This document shows, in pieces, positions 32,712 to 41,521 of a DNA stretch of 64,000 nucleotides. The stretch is from Mixta sp031457955. Its GTDB lineage: Bacteria > Pseudomonadota > Gammaproteobacteria > Enterobacterales > Enterobacteriaceae. Under the pieces are notes generated by a model, which made no database searches, was not told the origin of the DNA, and saw nothing but the letters and a program-made list of their open reading frames with translations. The number at the start of each line of letters is the position of its first letter. Positions within the stretch are counted from its first letter, which is position 1. Made by a program: the position numbers and the translations under genes. Where the stretch lies: contig NZ_JAVDXN010000001.1 in assembly GCF_031457955.1 (NCBI RefSeq), positions 682,001 to 746,000 on the forward strand, read 5' to 3'.

Positions 32712-35084
32712 ATGTCCAGTCAAGAAATGCCGCTAGTGCTCTGGTATAGCCAGTTAGGCATGAACGATGTTGATCGCGTGGGAGGAAAAAACGCCTCTCT
32801 GGGTGAAATGATTACTAACCTGTCGTCGCTTGGCGTCTCCGTTCCCGACGGTTTTGCCACCACTTCGGAAGCATTCAATCAATTCCTCGATCAGAGCGGC
32901 GTTAACCAGCGGATTTATGCCTTGCTGGATGAAACCGACATTGATGATGTGGATGAACTGGCTAAAGCGGGTAAACAGATCCGCCAGTGGATTGTTGAAA
33001 CCCCGTTCCAGCCCGCGCTGGAAGCGGCGATAAGCGAAGCCTATCAGCAGCTGTCCGCAGATGATGCCGCCGCCTCTTTTGCCGTGCGCTCTTCCGCAAC
33101 CGCTGAAGATATGCCGGATGCGTCGTTCGCCGGTCAGCAGGAAACCTTCCTTAACGTGCAGGGCATTGATGCCGTAATGGTTGCGGTGAAGCATGTTTAC
33201 GCTTCGCTGTTTAACGATCGCGCTATCTCTTATCGCGTGCATCAGGGCTACGATCATCGCGGCGTGGCGCTCTCCGCAGGCGTGCAGCGCATGGTGCGTT
33301 CCGATGAGGCGGCCTCCGGCGTGATGTTTACCATCGATACCGAGTCAGGTTTTGACCAGGTGGTGTTTATCACTGCCGCATGGGGCCTGGGTGAAATGGT
33401 GGTGCAGGGCGCGGTGAACCCTGATGAGTTTTACGTGCATAAACCTACGTTGCAGGCAAACCGTCCCGCCATTGTGCGCCGCAATATGGGTTCGAAAAAA
33501 ATCCGTATGGTCTATGCCGATTCGCAGGCCCATGGCGAGCAGGTAAAAATCGAGGATGTCGCGCAGCAGGATCGCGACCGTTTCTGCCTTAATGATGATG
33601 AAGTGCAGGCGCTGGCACAGCAGGCACTGCAAATCGAGAAGCACTATAAGCGTCCGATGGATATTGAGTGGGCGAAAGATGGCCATACCGGCAAGCTGTA
33701 TATCGTGCAGGCGCGCCCCGAAACCGTGCGCTCAAACGGGCAGGTTATGGAGCGGTACACCCTTCAGGGTAAAGGGCAGGTGGTGGTGGAAGGCCGCGCC
33801 ATCGGCCATCGCATCGGCGCGGGTGAAGTGAAAGTTATTCACGATATCAGCGAAATGAACCGTATCCAAAAGGGCGATGTGCTGGTCACCGATATGACCG
33901 ACCCGGACTGGGAACCGATCATGAAAAAAGCGGCGGCGATTGTGACTAACCGTGGCGGGCGCACCTGTCACGCGGCGATTATCGCGCGTGAGTTAGGCAT
34001 CCCGGCGGTGGTAGGCTGCGGCGACGCCACCGATCGGCTGAAGGATGGTCATAAGGTCACGGTCTCCTGCGCTGAAGGGGATACCGGCTATGTCTACAAT
34101 GATCTGCTCGACTTTGACGTAAAAAGCTCGCAGGTTGATAAAATGCCTGAGCTACCGTTGAAAATCATGATGAACGTCGGCAACCCCGATCGGGCATTTG
34201 ATTTCGCCTGCCTGCCAAACGAAGGTGTCGGCCTGGCGCGTCTGGAATTTATCATTAACCGCATGATTGGCGTGCATCCCAAAGCGCTGCTGGAGTTTGA
34301 TCAGCAGACGCCGGAGCTGCAGCAGAAAATCCGTGAGTTAATGAAGGGCTTTGACGATCCGTTAGAGTTTTACATTGGCCGCCTGACCGAAGGCATCGCC
34401 ACGCTCGGTGCCGCCTTTGCGCCGAAGCGGGTGATTGTGCGCCTGTCTGACTTTAAGTCTAACGAGTATGCCAACCTGGTCGGCGGTGAACGCTATGAGC
34501 CGGAAGAGGAAAACCCGATGCTGGGCTTCCGTGGCGCCGGACGTTACGTGGCGGATCGCTTCCGCGACTGCTTTGCGCTGGAGTGTGAGGCCGTGAAGCG
34601 CGTACGCAATGAGATGGGATTAACCAACGTCGAAATCATGGTGCCTTTCGTGCGTACCGTGGCGCAGGCGGAAGCGGTGATCGACGAGCTGGCGCGTCAG
34701 GGACTGAAACGCGGCGAAAACGGTCTGAAGATCATTATGATGTGTGAAATCCCCTCCAACGCACTGTTGGCGGAGCAGTTCCTGGAACACTTCGACGGCT
34801 TCTCTATCGGCTCAAACGATATGACGCAGCTGACGTTAGGGCTAGATCGCGATTCCGGCGTGGTCTCTGAGCTGTTCGATGAGCGTAACGAGGCGGTTAA
34901 GGCGCTGCTGTCGATGGCTATCCGCGCCGCGAAGAAGCAGGGAAAATATGTGGGCATTTGTGGTCAGGGACCTTCCGACCACGAGGACTTCGCCGCCTGG
35001 CTGATGGAGGAGGGTATCGACAGCCTGTCGTTAAATCCTGATACGGTTGTGCAGACCTGGCTCAGCCTGGCTGAGTTAAAGTAA
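32712..35084 (+). CDS. ppsA: phosphoenolpyruvate synthase
   Basis: Cytoplasmic gluconeogenic enzyme converting pyruvate and ATP to PEP, AMP and phosphate; 790 residues against 792 in E. coli. ATP-grasp domain at the N-terminus (VGGKNASLGEM, FAVRSSATAEDMPDASFAGQ), the phosphohistidine domain with NRGGRTCHAAIIARELG, and the PEP-binding barrel (GSNDMTQLTLGLDRDSG, CGQGPSDH). The start MSSQEMPLVLWY at 32712 agrees with E. coli; the upstream in-frame extension is leader. Activated by Cra and switched by PpsR. Confidence 0.98.
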   Translation: MSSQEMPLVLWYSQLGMNDVDRVGGKNASLGEMITNLSSLGVSVPDGFATTSEAFNQFLDQSGVNQRIYALLDETDIDDVDELAKAGKQIRQWIVETPFQPALEAAISEAYQQLSADDAAASFAVRSSATAEDMPDASFAGQQETFLNVQGIDAVMVAVKHVYASLFNDRAISYRVHQGYDHRGVALSAGVQRMVRSDEAASGVMFTIDTESGFDQVVFITAAWGLGEMVVQGAVNPDEFYVHKPTLQANRPAIVRRNMGSKKIRMVYADSQAHGEQVKIEDVAQQDRDRFCLNDDEVQALAQQALQIEKHYKRPMDIEWAKDGHTGKLYIVQARPETVRSNGQVMERYTLQGKGQVVVEGRAIGHRIGAGEVKVIHDISEMNRIQKGDVLVTDMTDPDWEPIMKKAAAIVTNRGGRTCHAAIIARELGIPAVVGCGDATDRLKDGHKVTVSCAEGDTGYVYNDLLDFDVKSSQVDKMPELPLKIMMNVGNPDRAFDFACLPNEGVGLARLEFIINRMIGVHPKALLEFDQQTPELQQKIRELMKGFDDPLEFYIGRLTEGIATLGAAFAPKRVIVRLSDFKSNEYANLVGGERYEPEEENPMLGFRGAGRYVADRFRDCFALECEAVKRVRNEMGLTNVEIMVPFVRTVAQAEAVIDELARQGLKRGENGLKIIMMCEIPSNALLAEQFLEHFDGFSIGSNDMTQLTLGLDRDSGVVSELFDERNEAVKALLSMAIRAAKKQGKYVGICGQGPSDHEDFAAWLMEEGIDSLSLNPDTVVQTWLSLAELK

Positions 35085-35113
35085 AAGATCCCTTAATAAT
35101 GTTACTTAACGAT

Positions 35114-35139
35114 AAAGGCCGGAATTTCCGGCCTTTTCT
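35114..35139 (+). terminator. terminator after ppsA
   Basis: Near-perfect palindrome AAAGGCCGGA / TCCGGCCTTT with a short loop and TTCTT tail. Confidence 0.88.
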
Positions 35140-35153
35140 TATGAAAAAAGCAT

Positions 35154-35259
35154 AAAAAAAAGCCCATCACATGGGATGGGCAAAGACTACACACAGCAAT
35201 TCTTCACTTTACTCAGGGGAAAAAGGTTGTTTAAAAATCAGGGGGTTGATCCTAAACAT
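35154..35259 (-). ncRNA. rprA: small regulatory RNA RprA
   Basis: The minus strand carries the conserved RprA core: TCCCCTGAGT followed by GAATTGCTGTGTGTAGTCTT, then the terminator hairpin GCCCATC...GATGGGC with a T run. It matches E. coli RprA, a 105-nt Hfq-binding RNA that activates rpoS translation. The 5' end is set by a TACTAT -10 element at 35267-35272, giving about 106 nt. The 5' third is diverged from E. coli. It neighbours ydiK as in E. coli. Confidence 0.92.
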
Positions 35260-35295
35260 GGGACTCATAGTATTCAGCTACGGCCTGACAGTCAT

Positions 35296-35309
35296 TAAGA
35301 ATCCTCTTA
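35296..35309. promoter_or_regulatory. RcsB box of the rprA promoter
   Basis: TAAGAATCCTCTTA is close to the RcsB/RcsAB consensus TAAGAATATTCTTA. It lies just upstream of the -35 position of the rprA promoter, where RcsB acts in E. coli. Confidence 0.75.
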
Positions 35310-35505
35310 TTAGTTAACCGTTCGTTATATTTTGTGCGGCTTCTTAGCCTTTTCAGGCCTTAAAACTGTGCCAGAGGTAATCAGTTTCACAGTGGCACTA
35401 CCTCAAAAGACGTAACTGCGTATAAATATTAAGCAGGGTTAATGTTTTTTTGTAGGAGTAAAAGCGGGGAAGGGGCCAGACAGCCTTTGCTGCCTGGCAG
35501 ATGGA

Positions 35506-36636
35506 TTATTGTGAGCTTTTATTTTTCTTTACGTCTTCTTCATGTTCCGCCAGTTCTTCCACCACATCTTCAGGGTCGTCCTGCGGCATCGGCGCTTCAT
35601 GCATCCAAACTGAGACCAGACGATAAGAGACTGCCAGCACTACTGGCCCAATAAACAGGCCAATCATACCGAAAGCGACCAAACCACCGATAACGCCGGA
35701 GAGGATCAAAATCATCGGTAAATCCGCGCCCATGCGGATCAGCACCGGACGCAGCACGTTATCCAGCGTGCCGACAACGCAGCTCCAGACCAGCAGCACT
35801 GTGCCCCAGGTGGTATCGCCGCTCCAGTAAAGCCAGATAACCGCCGGAATCAGCACCGGAAGCGGACCCGCCTGCACCAGACAGAACAGAATCATCAGCA
35901 CCGTCAGCAGCGTGGCGTAAGGGATACCGGCTATCGCCAGGCCAATACCGCCCAGCACGCCCTGCACCAGCGCGGTAACCACCACGCCCAGCGCCACCGC
36001 GCGGATCGCCTGTCCGGCCAGCAGCACCGACGCATCGCCGCGGCGTCCCGCCAGGCGGAAGGCAAAGTGGCGCATGCCTTCGCCAACCTGCTCGCCGCGC
36101 CAGTAAAGCAGCACGCTGAACAACAGCATCAGACCAAGGTGCAGCAGAAAACGGCCGAAATGGCCCGCCTGGGCGACAAAAAAGCCGGTTGTGCGCCCGA
36201 CATAAGGCTGCACTTTCGCCATGATGGCGCTGCCGCCGCCGTCCAGCAGCAGGTGATAGCTGTTATACAGCTTGTTGCCGACCATTGGCACATCATTCAG
36301 CCAGCTCAGCTGCGGCGGATGAAGATCCCCTGACGTCGCCCAGGCGATAACCGGCCCGGTGTTATCAATTAGGCTATTAACCAGTAATGCGACAGGAATA
36401 ATAAACAGCAGCAGCAGAATAAGCGTCATAGCGATAATCGCCAGCGTGCGCCGTCCCCAAAGCAAAGCCTGTAGCTTAATCATCAGCGGCCAGGTAGCAA
36501 TCACCACCATCGCTGCCCAGGCAAATCCCAAAATAAATGGCTGCACCACCCAGAAGCTGGCGACAATCATCAGCAGGATGAACATCAGAGAGAATAGAAT
36601 TTGGGTTAAATCCATATCCTGTTGCAGTTTTCTCAT
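35506..36636 (-). CDS. ydiK: YdiK, AI-2E family transporter homologue
   Basis: A 376-residue polytopic inner-membrane protein of the AI-2 exporter (TqsA/PerM) superfamily with about eight membrane segments. Strong identity to E. coli YdiK (VQPFILGFAWA, LLYWRGEQVGEGMRHFA, QAIRAVALGVVVTALVQGVLGGIGLA, GTLDNVLRPVLIRMGADLP). The acidic C-terminal tail is cytoplasmic. The substrate is not established. Confidence 0.93.
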   Translation of the reverse strand: MRKLQQDMDLTQILFSLMFILLMIVASFWVVQPFILGFAWAAMVVIATWPLMIKLQALLWGRRTLAIIAMTLILLLLFIIPVALLVNSLIDNTGPVIAWATSGDLHPPQLSWLNDVPMVGNKLYNSYHLLLDGGGSAIMAKVQPYVGRTTGFFVAQAGHFGRFLLHLGLMLLFSVLLYWRGEQVGEGMRHFAFRLAGRRGDASVLLAGQAIRAVALGVVVTALVQGVLGGIGLAIAGIPYATLLTVLMILFCLVQAGPLPVLIPAVIWLYWSGDTTWGTVLLVWSCVVGTLDNVLRPVLIRMGADLPMILILSGVIGGLVAFGMIGLFIGPVVLAVSYRLVSVWMHEAPMPQDDPEDVVEELAEHEEDVKKNKSSQ

Positions 36637-36854
36637 ACGAAAAAAAGATCCTTAATTTGCGCCTTGCGATTATAAGCAGCCCGTTGCCGCTCATCACATA
36701 ATAATGCGTGATTTCTTAGCGTTGCGACAGGGTTAAGCAGTGGAAGTTTTTACGTTTTCTGAAAAAACAGCGGACCATAAAAAAATGTGATACAACGGGA
36801 ATCTGCTGATAAAACAGTACGCGCAAACGATACACAACATTTGGTCACCCGATA

Positions 36855-39800
36855 ATGATCCCACAGATTTCTCAGGCGCCAGGCCTTGTGCAACTGGTGC
36901 TGTCATTTTTGGACACGCTTAAACAACGCGGATTTACCGGCGATACGGCCACCAGCTACGCCGATCGTCTCACCATGTCGACCGATAACAGCATCTATCA
37001 GCTGTTGCCGGATGCGGTGCTATTTCCCCGCTCCACGGCCGATGTCGCACTGCTGGCCAGCGTGGCGGCGATGCCGCAGTTTACCCGCCTGGTCTTTACT
37101 CCGCGCGGCGGCGGCACCGGCACCAACGGGCAGTCGCTTAATCAGGGCATCGTGGTCGATATGTCGCGCTACATGAACCGTATCCTGGAAATTAACCCGG
37201 AACAGGGCTGGGTACGGGTTGAAGCGGGCGTGGTAAAAGATCAGCTTAACGCCTTCCTGAAGCCTTACGGTTACTTCTTCTCGCCGGAGCTTTCCACCAG
37301 CAACCGCGCCACGCTGGGCGGCATGATCAATACCGACGCTTCCGGTCAGGGGTCGCTGGTGTATGGCAAAACCTCCGATCACGTGCTGGGGCTGCGGGCG
37401 GTGGTGTTGGGTGGCGAGATTATCGACACGCGCGCCATGCCGATAGCGCTGGCGGAGCAGCTGGCCGCCGAGCAGACGCCGGAAGGACGCATCTATCATA
37501 CGGTGCTGTCACGCTGCCGCGAACAGCGCGCGCTGATAACGGAAAAATTCCCGCCGCTGAACCGCTTCCTTACCGGCTACGATTTGCGTCACGTACTCAG
37601 CGATGATCTGCAAACGTTCGATTTAACGCGCATCCTGTGCGGCGCAGAGGGCACGCTGGCTTTTATCAGCGAGGCCCGGCTGAATATTACGCCGCTACCG
37701 GCGGTGCGTCGGCTGGTGAATATCAAATATGATTCCTTTGATTCGGCGCTGCGTAATGCGCCGTTAATGGTGGAAGCCAACGCGTTGTCGGTTGAAACCG
37801 TTGACTCAAAAGTGCTGAACCTGGCGCGTGAAGATATTGTCTGGCATTCGGTGCGTGAGTTAATTACCGATGTGCCGGACAAAGCGATGCTGGGCATTAA
37901 TATCGTGGAGTTCGCCGGAGATGATGCTCAGCTGATTGACCAGCAGATTAGTACGCTCTGCCAGCGTCTTGATACGTTGATTGCGCAGCCGCAGAGCGGC
38001 GTTATCGGCTATCAGCTCTGTAACGATATCGACGCCATCGAGCGCATCTACAATATGCGTAAAAAAGCGGTTGGCCTGCTGGGTAATGCCAAAGGGCGCG
38101 CCAAGCCGATCCCGTTTGTAGAGGATACGGCGGTGCCGCCGGAGCATCTGGCGGACTATATCACCGAGTTCCGTGCGCTGCTGGATAACCACGGCCTGGA
38201 TTACGGCATGTTTGGTCATGTGGACGCGGGCGTGCTGCATGTGCGTCCGGCGCTGGATATGTGCGATCCGCAGCAGGAGATGCTAATGAAGCAGATCTCC
38301 GATGAGGTGGTGGCGCTAACGGCGCGCTACGGCGGCCTGCTGTGGGGCGAGCATGGCAAGGGTTTTCGCGCGCAGTACAGCCCCGCCTTTTTTGGCGCAA
38401 CGCTGTATGAAGAGCTGCGCCGCATCAAGGCGGCTTTCGATCCCGCTAACCGTCTTAACCCTGGCAAAATCTGTACGCCGTTTGGCGTCGATGAGCCGAT
38501 GATGCAGGTCGATGGCGTGAAGCGCGGCTATTACGACCGGCAAATTCCGCTGGGGGTACGTAATGAGTGGCGCGGTGCGATGGAGTGTAACGGTAACGGC
38601 CTGTGCTTTAATTTCGACGTGCGCAGCCCGATGTGCCCCTCGATGAAAATCACCCGCGATCGCATCCATTCCCCGAAAGGGCGCGCGACGTTGACGCGTG
38701 AATGGCTACGTCTGCTGACGGAAAAAGGGGTCGATCCGCTGACGCTGGAGCAGCAGATCCCGGAGTCCACGATTAGCCTGCGCGGCTTCATCGCCCGTAC
38801 CCGCAACAGCTGGTATGCGCGAAAAGGCGAATATGACTTTTCGCATGAGGTGAAAGAGGCGATGTCGGGCTGTCTCGCCTGTAAAGCCTGCTCAACGCAA
38901 TGTCCGATTAAAATCGATGTTCCGGCATTCCGCTCGCGCTTTTTGCAGCTCTACCACACGCGTTATCTGCGCCCGCTCAGCGACCATCTGGTGGCGGCGG
39001 TAGAAAGCTATGCGCCGGTGATGGCGCGTGCGCCGCGCGCGTTTAACTTTTTTTTGCGCCAGCCCTGGATGCGCAACCTCAGCCAGCGCCATATCGGCAT
39101 GGTTGATTTACCGTTGCTCTCATCCCCTACGCTGAAACAGCAGCTGGCAGGCCATACCGCGTCCGCCATGACGCTGGAGCAGCTGGAGCGGCTGGACGCC
39201 AACGCGCGGGAAAAAACGGTGCTGGTGGTGCAGGATCCTTTTACCAGCTATTACGAAGCGCAGGTGGTAGCGGATTTTGTGCGCCTGATCGAAAAGCTGG
39301 GCTATCAGCCGGTGCTGTTGCCGTTTTCGCCGAACGGTAAAGCGCAGCATATTAAAGGCTTCCTGAAGCGCTTTGCCCGCACCGCGCAGAAAACCGCTGA
39401 TTTCCTTAACCGGCTGGCGCAGTTGGGCATGCCGATGGTGGGCGTCGATCCGGCGCTGGTGCTCTGTTATCGCGATGAATATCAGCAGACGCTGGGTGAT
39501 AAACGCGGCGACTTCCATGTGCAGCTGGTGCATGAGTGGCTGCATCAGGCGCTCTCCGCGCGCACCATCCAGCCGCTGGCAGGCGAGGCCTGGTACTTGT
39601 TCGCCCACTGCACCGAAGTCACCACGCTGCCAGCCACGCCGCATCAATGGGCCGCGATTTTCGCCCGTTTTGGCGCCCGGCTGGAGAATATCAACGTCGG
39701 CTGTTGCGGCATGGCGGGCACCTATGGCCATGAGGCGAAAAATCTCGATAATTCGCTGGGCATCTATGAGCTTTCCTGGCATCCGCAGCTGCAAAAACTG

Positions 39801-39908
39801 CCGCGCCAGCGCTGTTTGGCAACCGGTTACTCCTGCCGCAGCCAGGTGAAGCGTATCGAAGGCAATGGCATGCGTCATCCACTACAGGCGTTACTGGAGC
39901 TTATCTGA
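36855..39908 (+). CDS. ydiJ: YdiJ, FAD/Fe-S D-2-hydroxyacid (D-2-hydroxyglutarate) dehydrogenase
   Basis: A 1017-residue flavoprotein. An N-terminal FAD-binding domain (FTPRGGGTGTNGQSLNQGIV, PELSTSNRATLGGMINTDASGQ) is followed by the oxidase C-domain (FGHVDAGVLHVRPALDM, GLLWGEHGKGFR), a ferredoxin-like segment with CLACKACSTQCPIK near 675-690 and a C-terminal cysteine-rich CCG-type domain (NVGCCGMAGTYGHEAKN). E. coli YdiJ is reported as a D-2-hydroxyglutarate dehydrogenase. The stop overlaps the menI start by one base (TGATG). No strong ribosome site; start kept from E. coli alignment. Confidence 0.95.
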   Translation: MIPQISQAPGLVQLVLSFLDTLKQRGFTGDTATSYADRLTMSTDNSIYQLLPDAVLFPRSTADVALLASVAAMPQFTRLVFTPRGGGTGTNGQSLNQGIVVDMSRYMNRILEINPEQGWVRVEAGVVKDQLNAFLKPYGYFFSPELSTSNRATLGGMINTDASGQGSLVYGKTSDHVLGLRAVVLGGEIIDTRAMPIALAEQLAAEQTPEGRIYHTVLSRCREQRALITEKFPPLNRFLTGYDLRHVLSDDLQTFDLTRILCGAEGTLAFISEARLNITPLPAVRRLVNIKYDSFDSALRNAPLMVEANALSVETVDSKVLNLAREDIVWHSVRELITDVPDKAMLGINIVEFAGDDAQLIDQQISTLCQRLDTLIAQPQSGVIGYQLCNDIDAIERIYNMRKKAVGLLGNAKGRAKPIPFVEDTAVPPEHLADYITEFRALLDNHGLDYGMFGHVDAGVLHVRPALDMCDPQQEMLMKQISDEVVALTARYGGLLWGEHGKGFRAQYSPAFFGATLYEELRRIKAAFDPANRLNPGKICTPFGVDEPMMQVDGVKRGYYDRQIPLGVRNEWRGAMECNGNGLCFNFDVRSPMCPSMKITRDRIHSPKGRATLTREWLRLLTEKGVDPLTLEQQIPESTISLRGFIARTRNSWYARKGEYDFSHEVKEAMSGCLACKACSTQCPIKIDVPAFRSRFLQLYHTRYLRPLSDHLVAAVESYAPVMARAPRAFNFFLRQPWMRNLSQRHIGMVDLPLLSSPTLKQQLAGHTASAMTLEQLERLDANAREKTVLVVQDPFTSYYEAQVVADFVRLIEKLGYQPVLLPFSPNGKAQHIKGFLKRFARTAQKTADFLNRLAQLGMPMVGVDPALVLCYRDEYQQTLGDKRGDFHVQLVHEWLHQALSARTIQPLAGEAWYLFAHCTEVTTLPATPHQWAAIFARFGARLENINVGCCGMAGTYGHEAKNLDNSLGIYELSWHPQLQKLPRQRCLATGYSCRSQVKRIEGNGMRHPLQALLELI

Positions 39909-40339
39909 TGACGATCTGGAAACGACAGGCTACCCTGGCGCAGATCAATGCCCAGGCCGACGGCTGTTTGGTCGGGCATTTGGGCATTCGCTTTACGGCG
40001 ATGTATGATGACGGGCTGGAAGCGACGATGCCGGTCGATGCGCGTACACATCAGCCTTTTGGGCTGCTGCATGGCGGCGCATCTGCCGCGCTGGCGGAAA
40101 CCTTAGGCTCGATGGCGGGCTACCTCTGTACGCAGGATGATGAGATGCTGGTGGGGCTGGAAATTAACGCCAACCATCTGCGTGCGGTACGCGCAGGCGA
40201 GGTGCGAGGCCGTTGTCGGCCGCTGCATCTTGGCCGCACGCACCAGGTCTGGCAGATAGATATTTATGATGATGAAAACCGTCTTTGCTGCAGCTCGCGC
40301 CTGACCACCTCGGTCAGGCCCGGCGCGCCCAGCGAGTAA
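39908..40339 (+). CDS. menI: 1,4-dihydroxy-2-naphthoyl-CoA hydrolase MenI (YdiI)
   Basis: Hotdog-fold thioesterase, 143 residues, that releases 1,4-dihydroxy-2-naphthoate in menaquinone synthesis. The catalytic Glu64 lies in PFGLLHGGASAALAETLGS, and HLGRTHQVWQIDI and CCSSRLTT are conserved. Slightly longer than E. coli MenI at the C-terminus. Translationally coupled to ydiJ. Confidence 0.95.
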   Translation: MTIWKRQATLAQINAQADGCLVGHLGIRFTAMYDDGLEATMPVDARTHQPFGLLHGGASAALAETLGSMAGYLCTQDDEMLVGLEINANHLRAVRAGEVRGRCRPLHLGRTHQVWQIDIYDDENRLCCSSRLTTSVRPGAPSE

Positions 40340-40343
40340 GCCC

Positions 40344-40748
40344 TTACCAGATCCAACCAGCATGCTTAACGAAATCGCTTTGCAGCACGGTGGCTTTTTC
40401 CCAGTCGCCGCTTAGCGCCAGCTGCTGACAAAGTTTAGTCAGCGTATGGCGCGCCAGCTGGCAGGCCTGCATACGAAACAGCCGCTCCCGCTGCGTGTTA
40501 TTGATTTCCTGTAACAGACGATGATGGAGTTTTCCCAGCGCATGCAGATAACTTTGCTCATCGCCATTGAGCTGACAAAGTTCGGCCATATCTAAGCAGG
40601 TGTCATTGAAATTGCGTAGCTGATCGAGTGAGCAATCGGGGCGGTTCAGTTTGGCCTGCGCCAGATAAAAATCTACCGTAATGTCGCGCACGGCAAACTT
40701 ATATTCATCAATTTTATATTGCAGCCAGGCATTGACAGAGACGTTCAT
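40344..40748 (-). CDS. unknown 134-residue protein with upstream Fur box
   Basis: I do not recognise this protein. It is predicted soluble, largely alpha-helical, with no signal peptide, and contains five or six cysteines (CSLDQLRNFNDTCLDMAELC, MQAC, LCQQL). The reading frame is convincing: a near-perfect Fur box lies 17 bases before the ATG, and codon use matches its neighbours. It is convergent with menI and divergent from sufA, which is also Fur-linked. It could be an iron-starvation regulator or accessory protein; that is a guess. Confidence 0.75.
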   Translation of the reverse strand: MNVSVNAWLQYKIDEYKFAVRDITVDFYLAQAKLNRPDCSLDQLRNFNDTCLDMAELCQLNGDEQSYLHALGKLHHRLLQEINNTQRERLFRMQACQLARHTLTKLCQQLALSGDWEKATVLQSDFVKHAGWIW

Positions 40749-40764
40749 GCGTCACCAGAGATGT

Positions 40765-40783
40765 GTTAATGATAATCATTATC
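40765..40783. promoter_or_regulatory. Fur box upstream of the unknown 134-residue protein
   Basis: GTTAATGATAATCATTATC matches the 19-base Fur consensus at 18 of 19 positions. It lies immediately upstream of the minus-strand gene, about 370 bases from sufA. Confidence 0.88.
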
Positions 40784-41139
40784 ATAATAAAATTGCTCCA
40801 GGTTGCAATGGCGTAGCGGAATAATTTATCGATTAATGCGGCCTGTTGATAAAATTGGCGATAGCAATCCCAACCATCTTATATAAGCGTAAAATAGAGG
40901 ATGTGAAAGGTTAACGCAGGTAGCGCTTTTTAAATGGATGATTTTAAAATATTATTCCCGGTGAAAAAGCGCCCCTTAATGGCCAACGCAACCTGGTCTG
41001 GCAGGGACTATCCTTAATTAACGGACTTGAAAAAGGCATTTTGCGCTTATCCCTGCAAAACAAGAGGTTGAAGCAATTATCATTATCACTAACATAGTGG
41101 GATAAGCCTGTAAGGCATCGCATCGCGAGGTAATAAACA
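40784..41139 (+). promoter_or_regulatory. sufA promoter region
   Basis: Mostly AT-rich spacer. A second Fur-like site (CAATTATCATTATCAC) lies at 41074-41092, 48 bases before the sufA ATG. In E. coli this region also binds IscR, OxyR and IHF; I cannot place those sites with confidence. No small gene is supported. Confidence 0.6.
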
Positions 41140-41514
41140 ATGCAATCTGCAAATCCGGCCTCTTTCTCTCCAGATGATTTTAGCTGGAAGGGTTTGACCA
41201 TTACTGACAGCGCAGCGCAGCAAATCAAGGCGCTTGCCGCTAACGATCCGCATGTTTCAGGACTCCGGCTGGGCATCAAGCAGTCTGGCTGCGCGGGGTT
41301 CGGCTATACCATGGACCTGGTGAAAGAGCCAGCAGCGGACGATCTGCTGTTTACTCATCAGGGCGCAACGCTGTACGTGCCGCTTCAGGCGATGCCCTTT
41401 ATTGATGGTACGCAGGTAGATTTCGTTCGCGAAGGTCTGAATCAGGTATTTAAATTTAATAATCCTAAAGCTCAACACGCCTGCGGTTGTGGTGAGAGCT
41501 TTGGCGTTGAGTAA
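41140..41514 (+). CDS. sufA: Fe-S cluster assembly scaffold/carrier SufA
   Basis: A-type Fe-S carrier, 124 residues. The three cluster-binding cysteines are Cys51 (GCAGFGY), Cys115 and Cys117 (ACGCGESF). It accepts clusters from SufBCD and passes them to client proteins. First gene of the stress- and iron-controlled suf operon, with a Fur-like box upstream. Confidence 0.97.
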   Translation: MQSANPASFSPDDFSWKGLTITDSAAQQIKALAANDPHVSGLRLGIKQSGCAGFGYTMDLVKEPAADDLLFTHQGATLYVPLQAMPFIDGTQVDFVREGLNQVFKFNNPKAQHACGCGESFGVE

Positions 41515-41521
41515 CAGTGCT

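Larger units (their letters stand above)
35085..35505. other. ppsA-ydiK spacer
   Basis: Convergent spacer containing the ppsA terminator, rprA and its RcsB box. Beyond 35310 there is an interrupted inverted repeat (GTGCCA at 35369 / TGGCAC near 35393), and near the ydiK end a hairpin CCAGACAGC / GCTGCCTGG (about 35477-35498) that may end ydiK transcripts. Nothing else is recognised. Confidence 0.55.
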
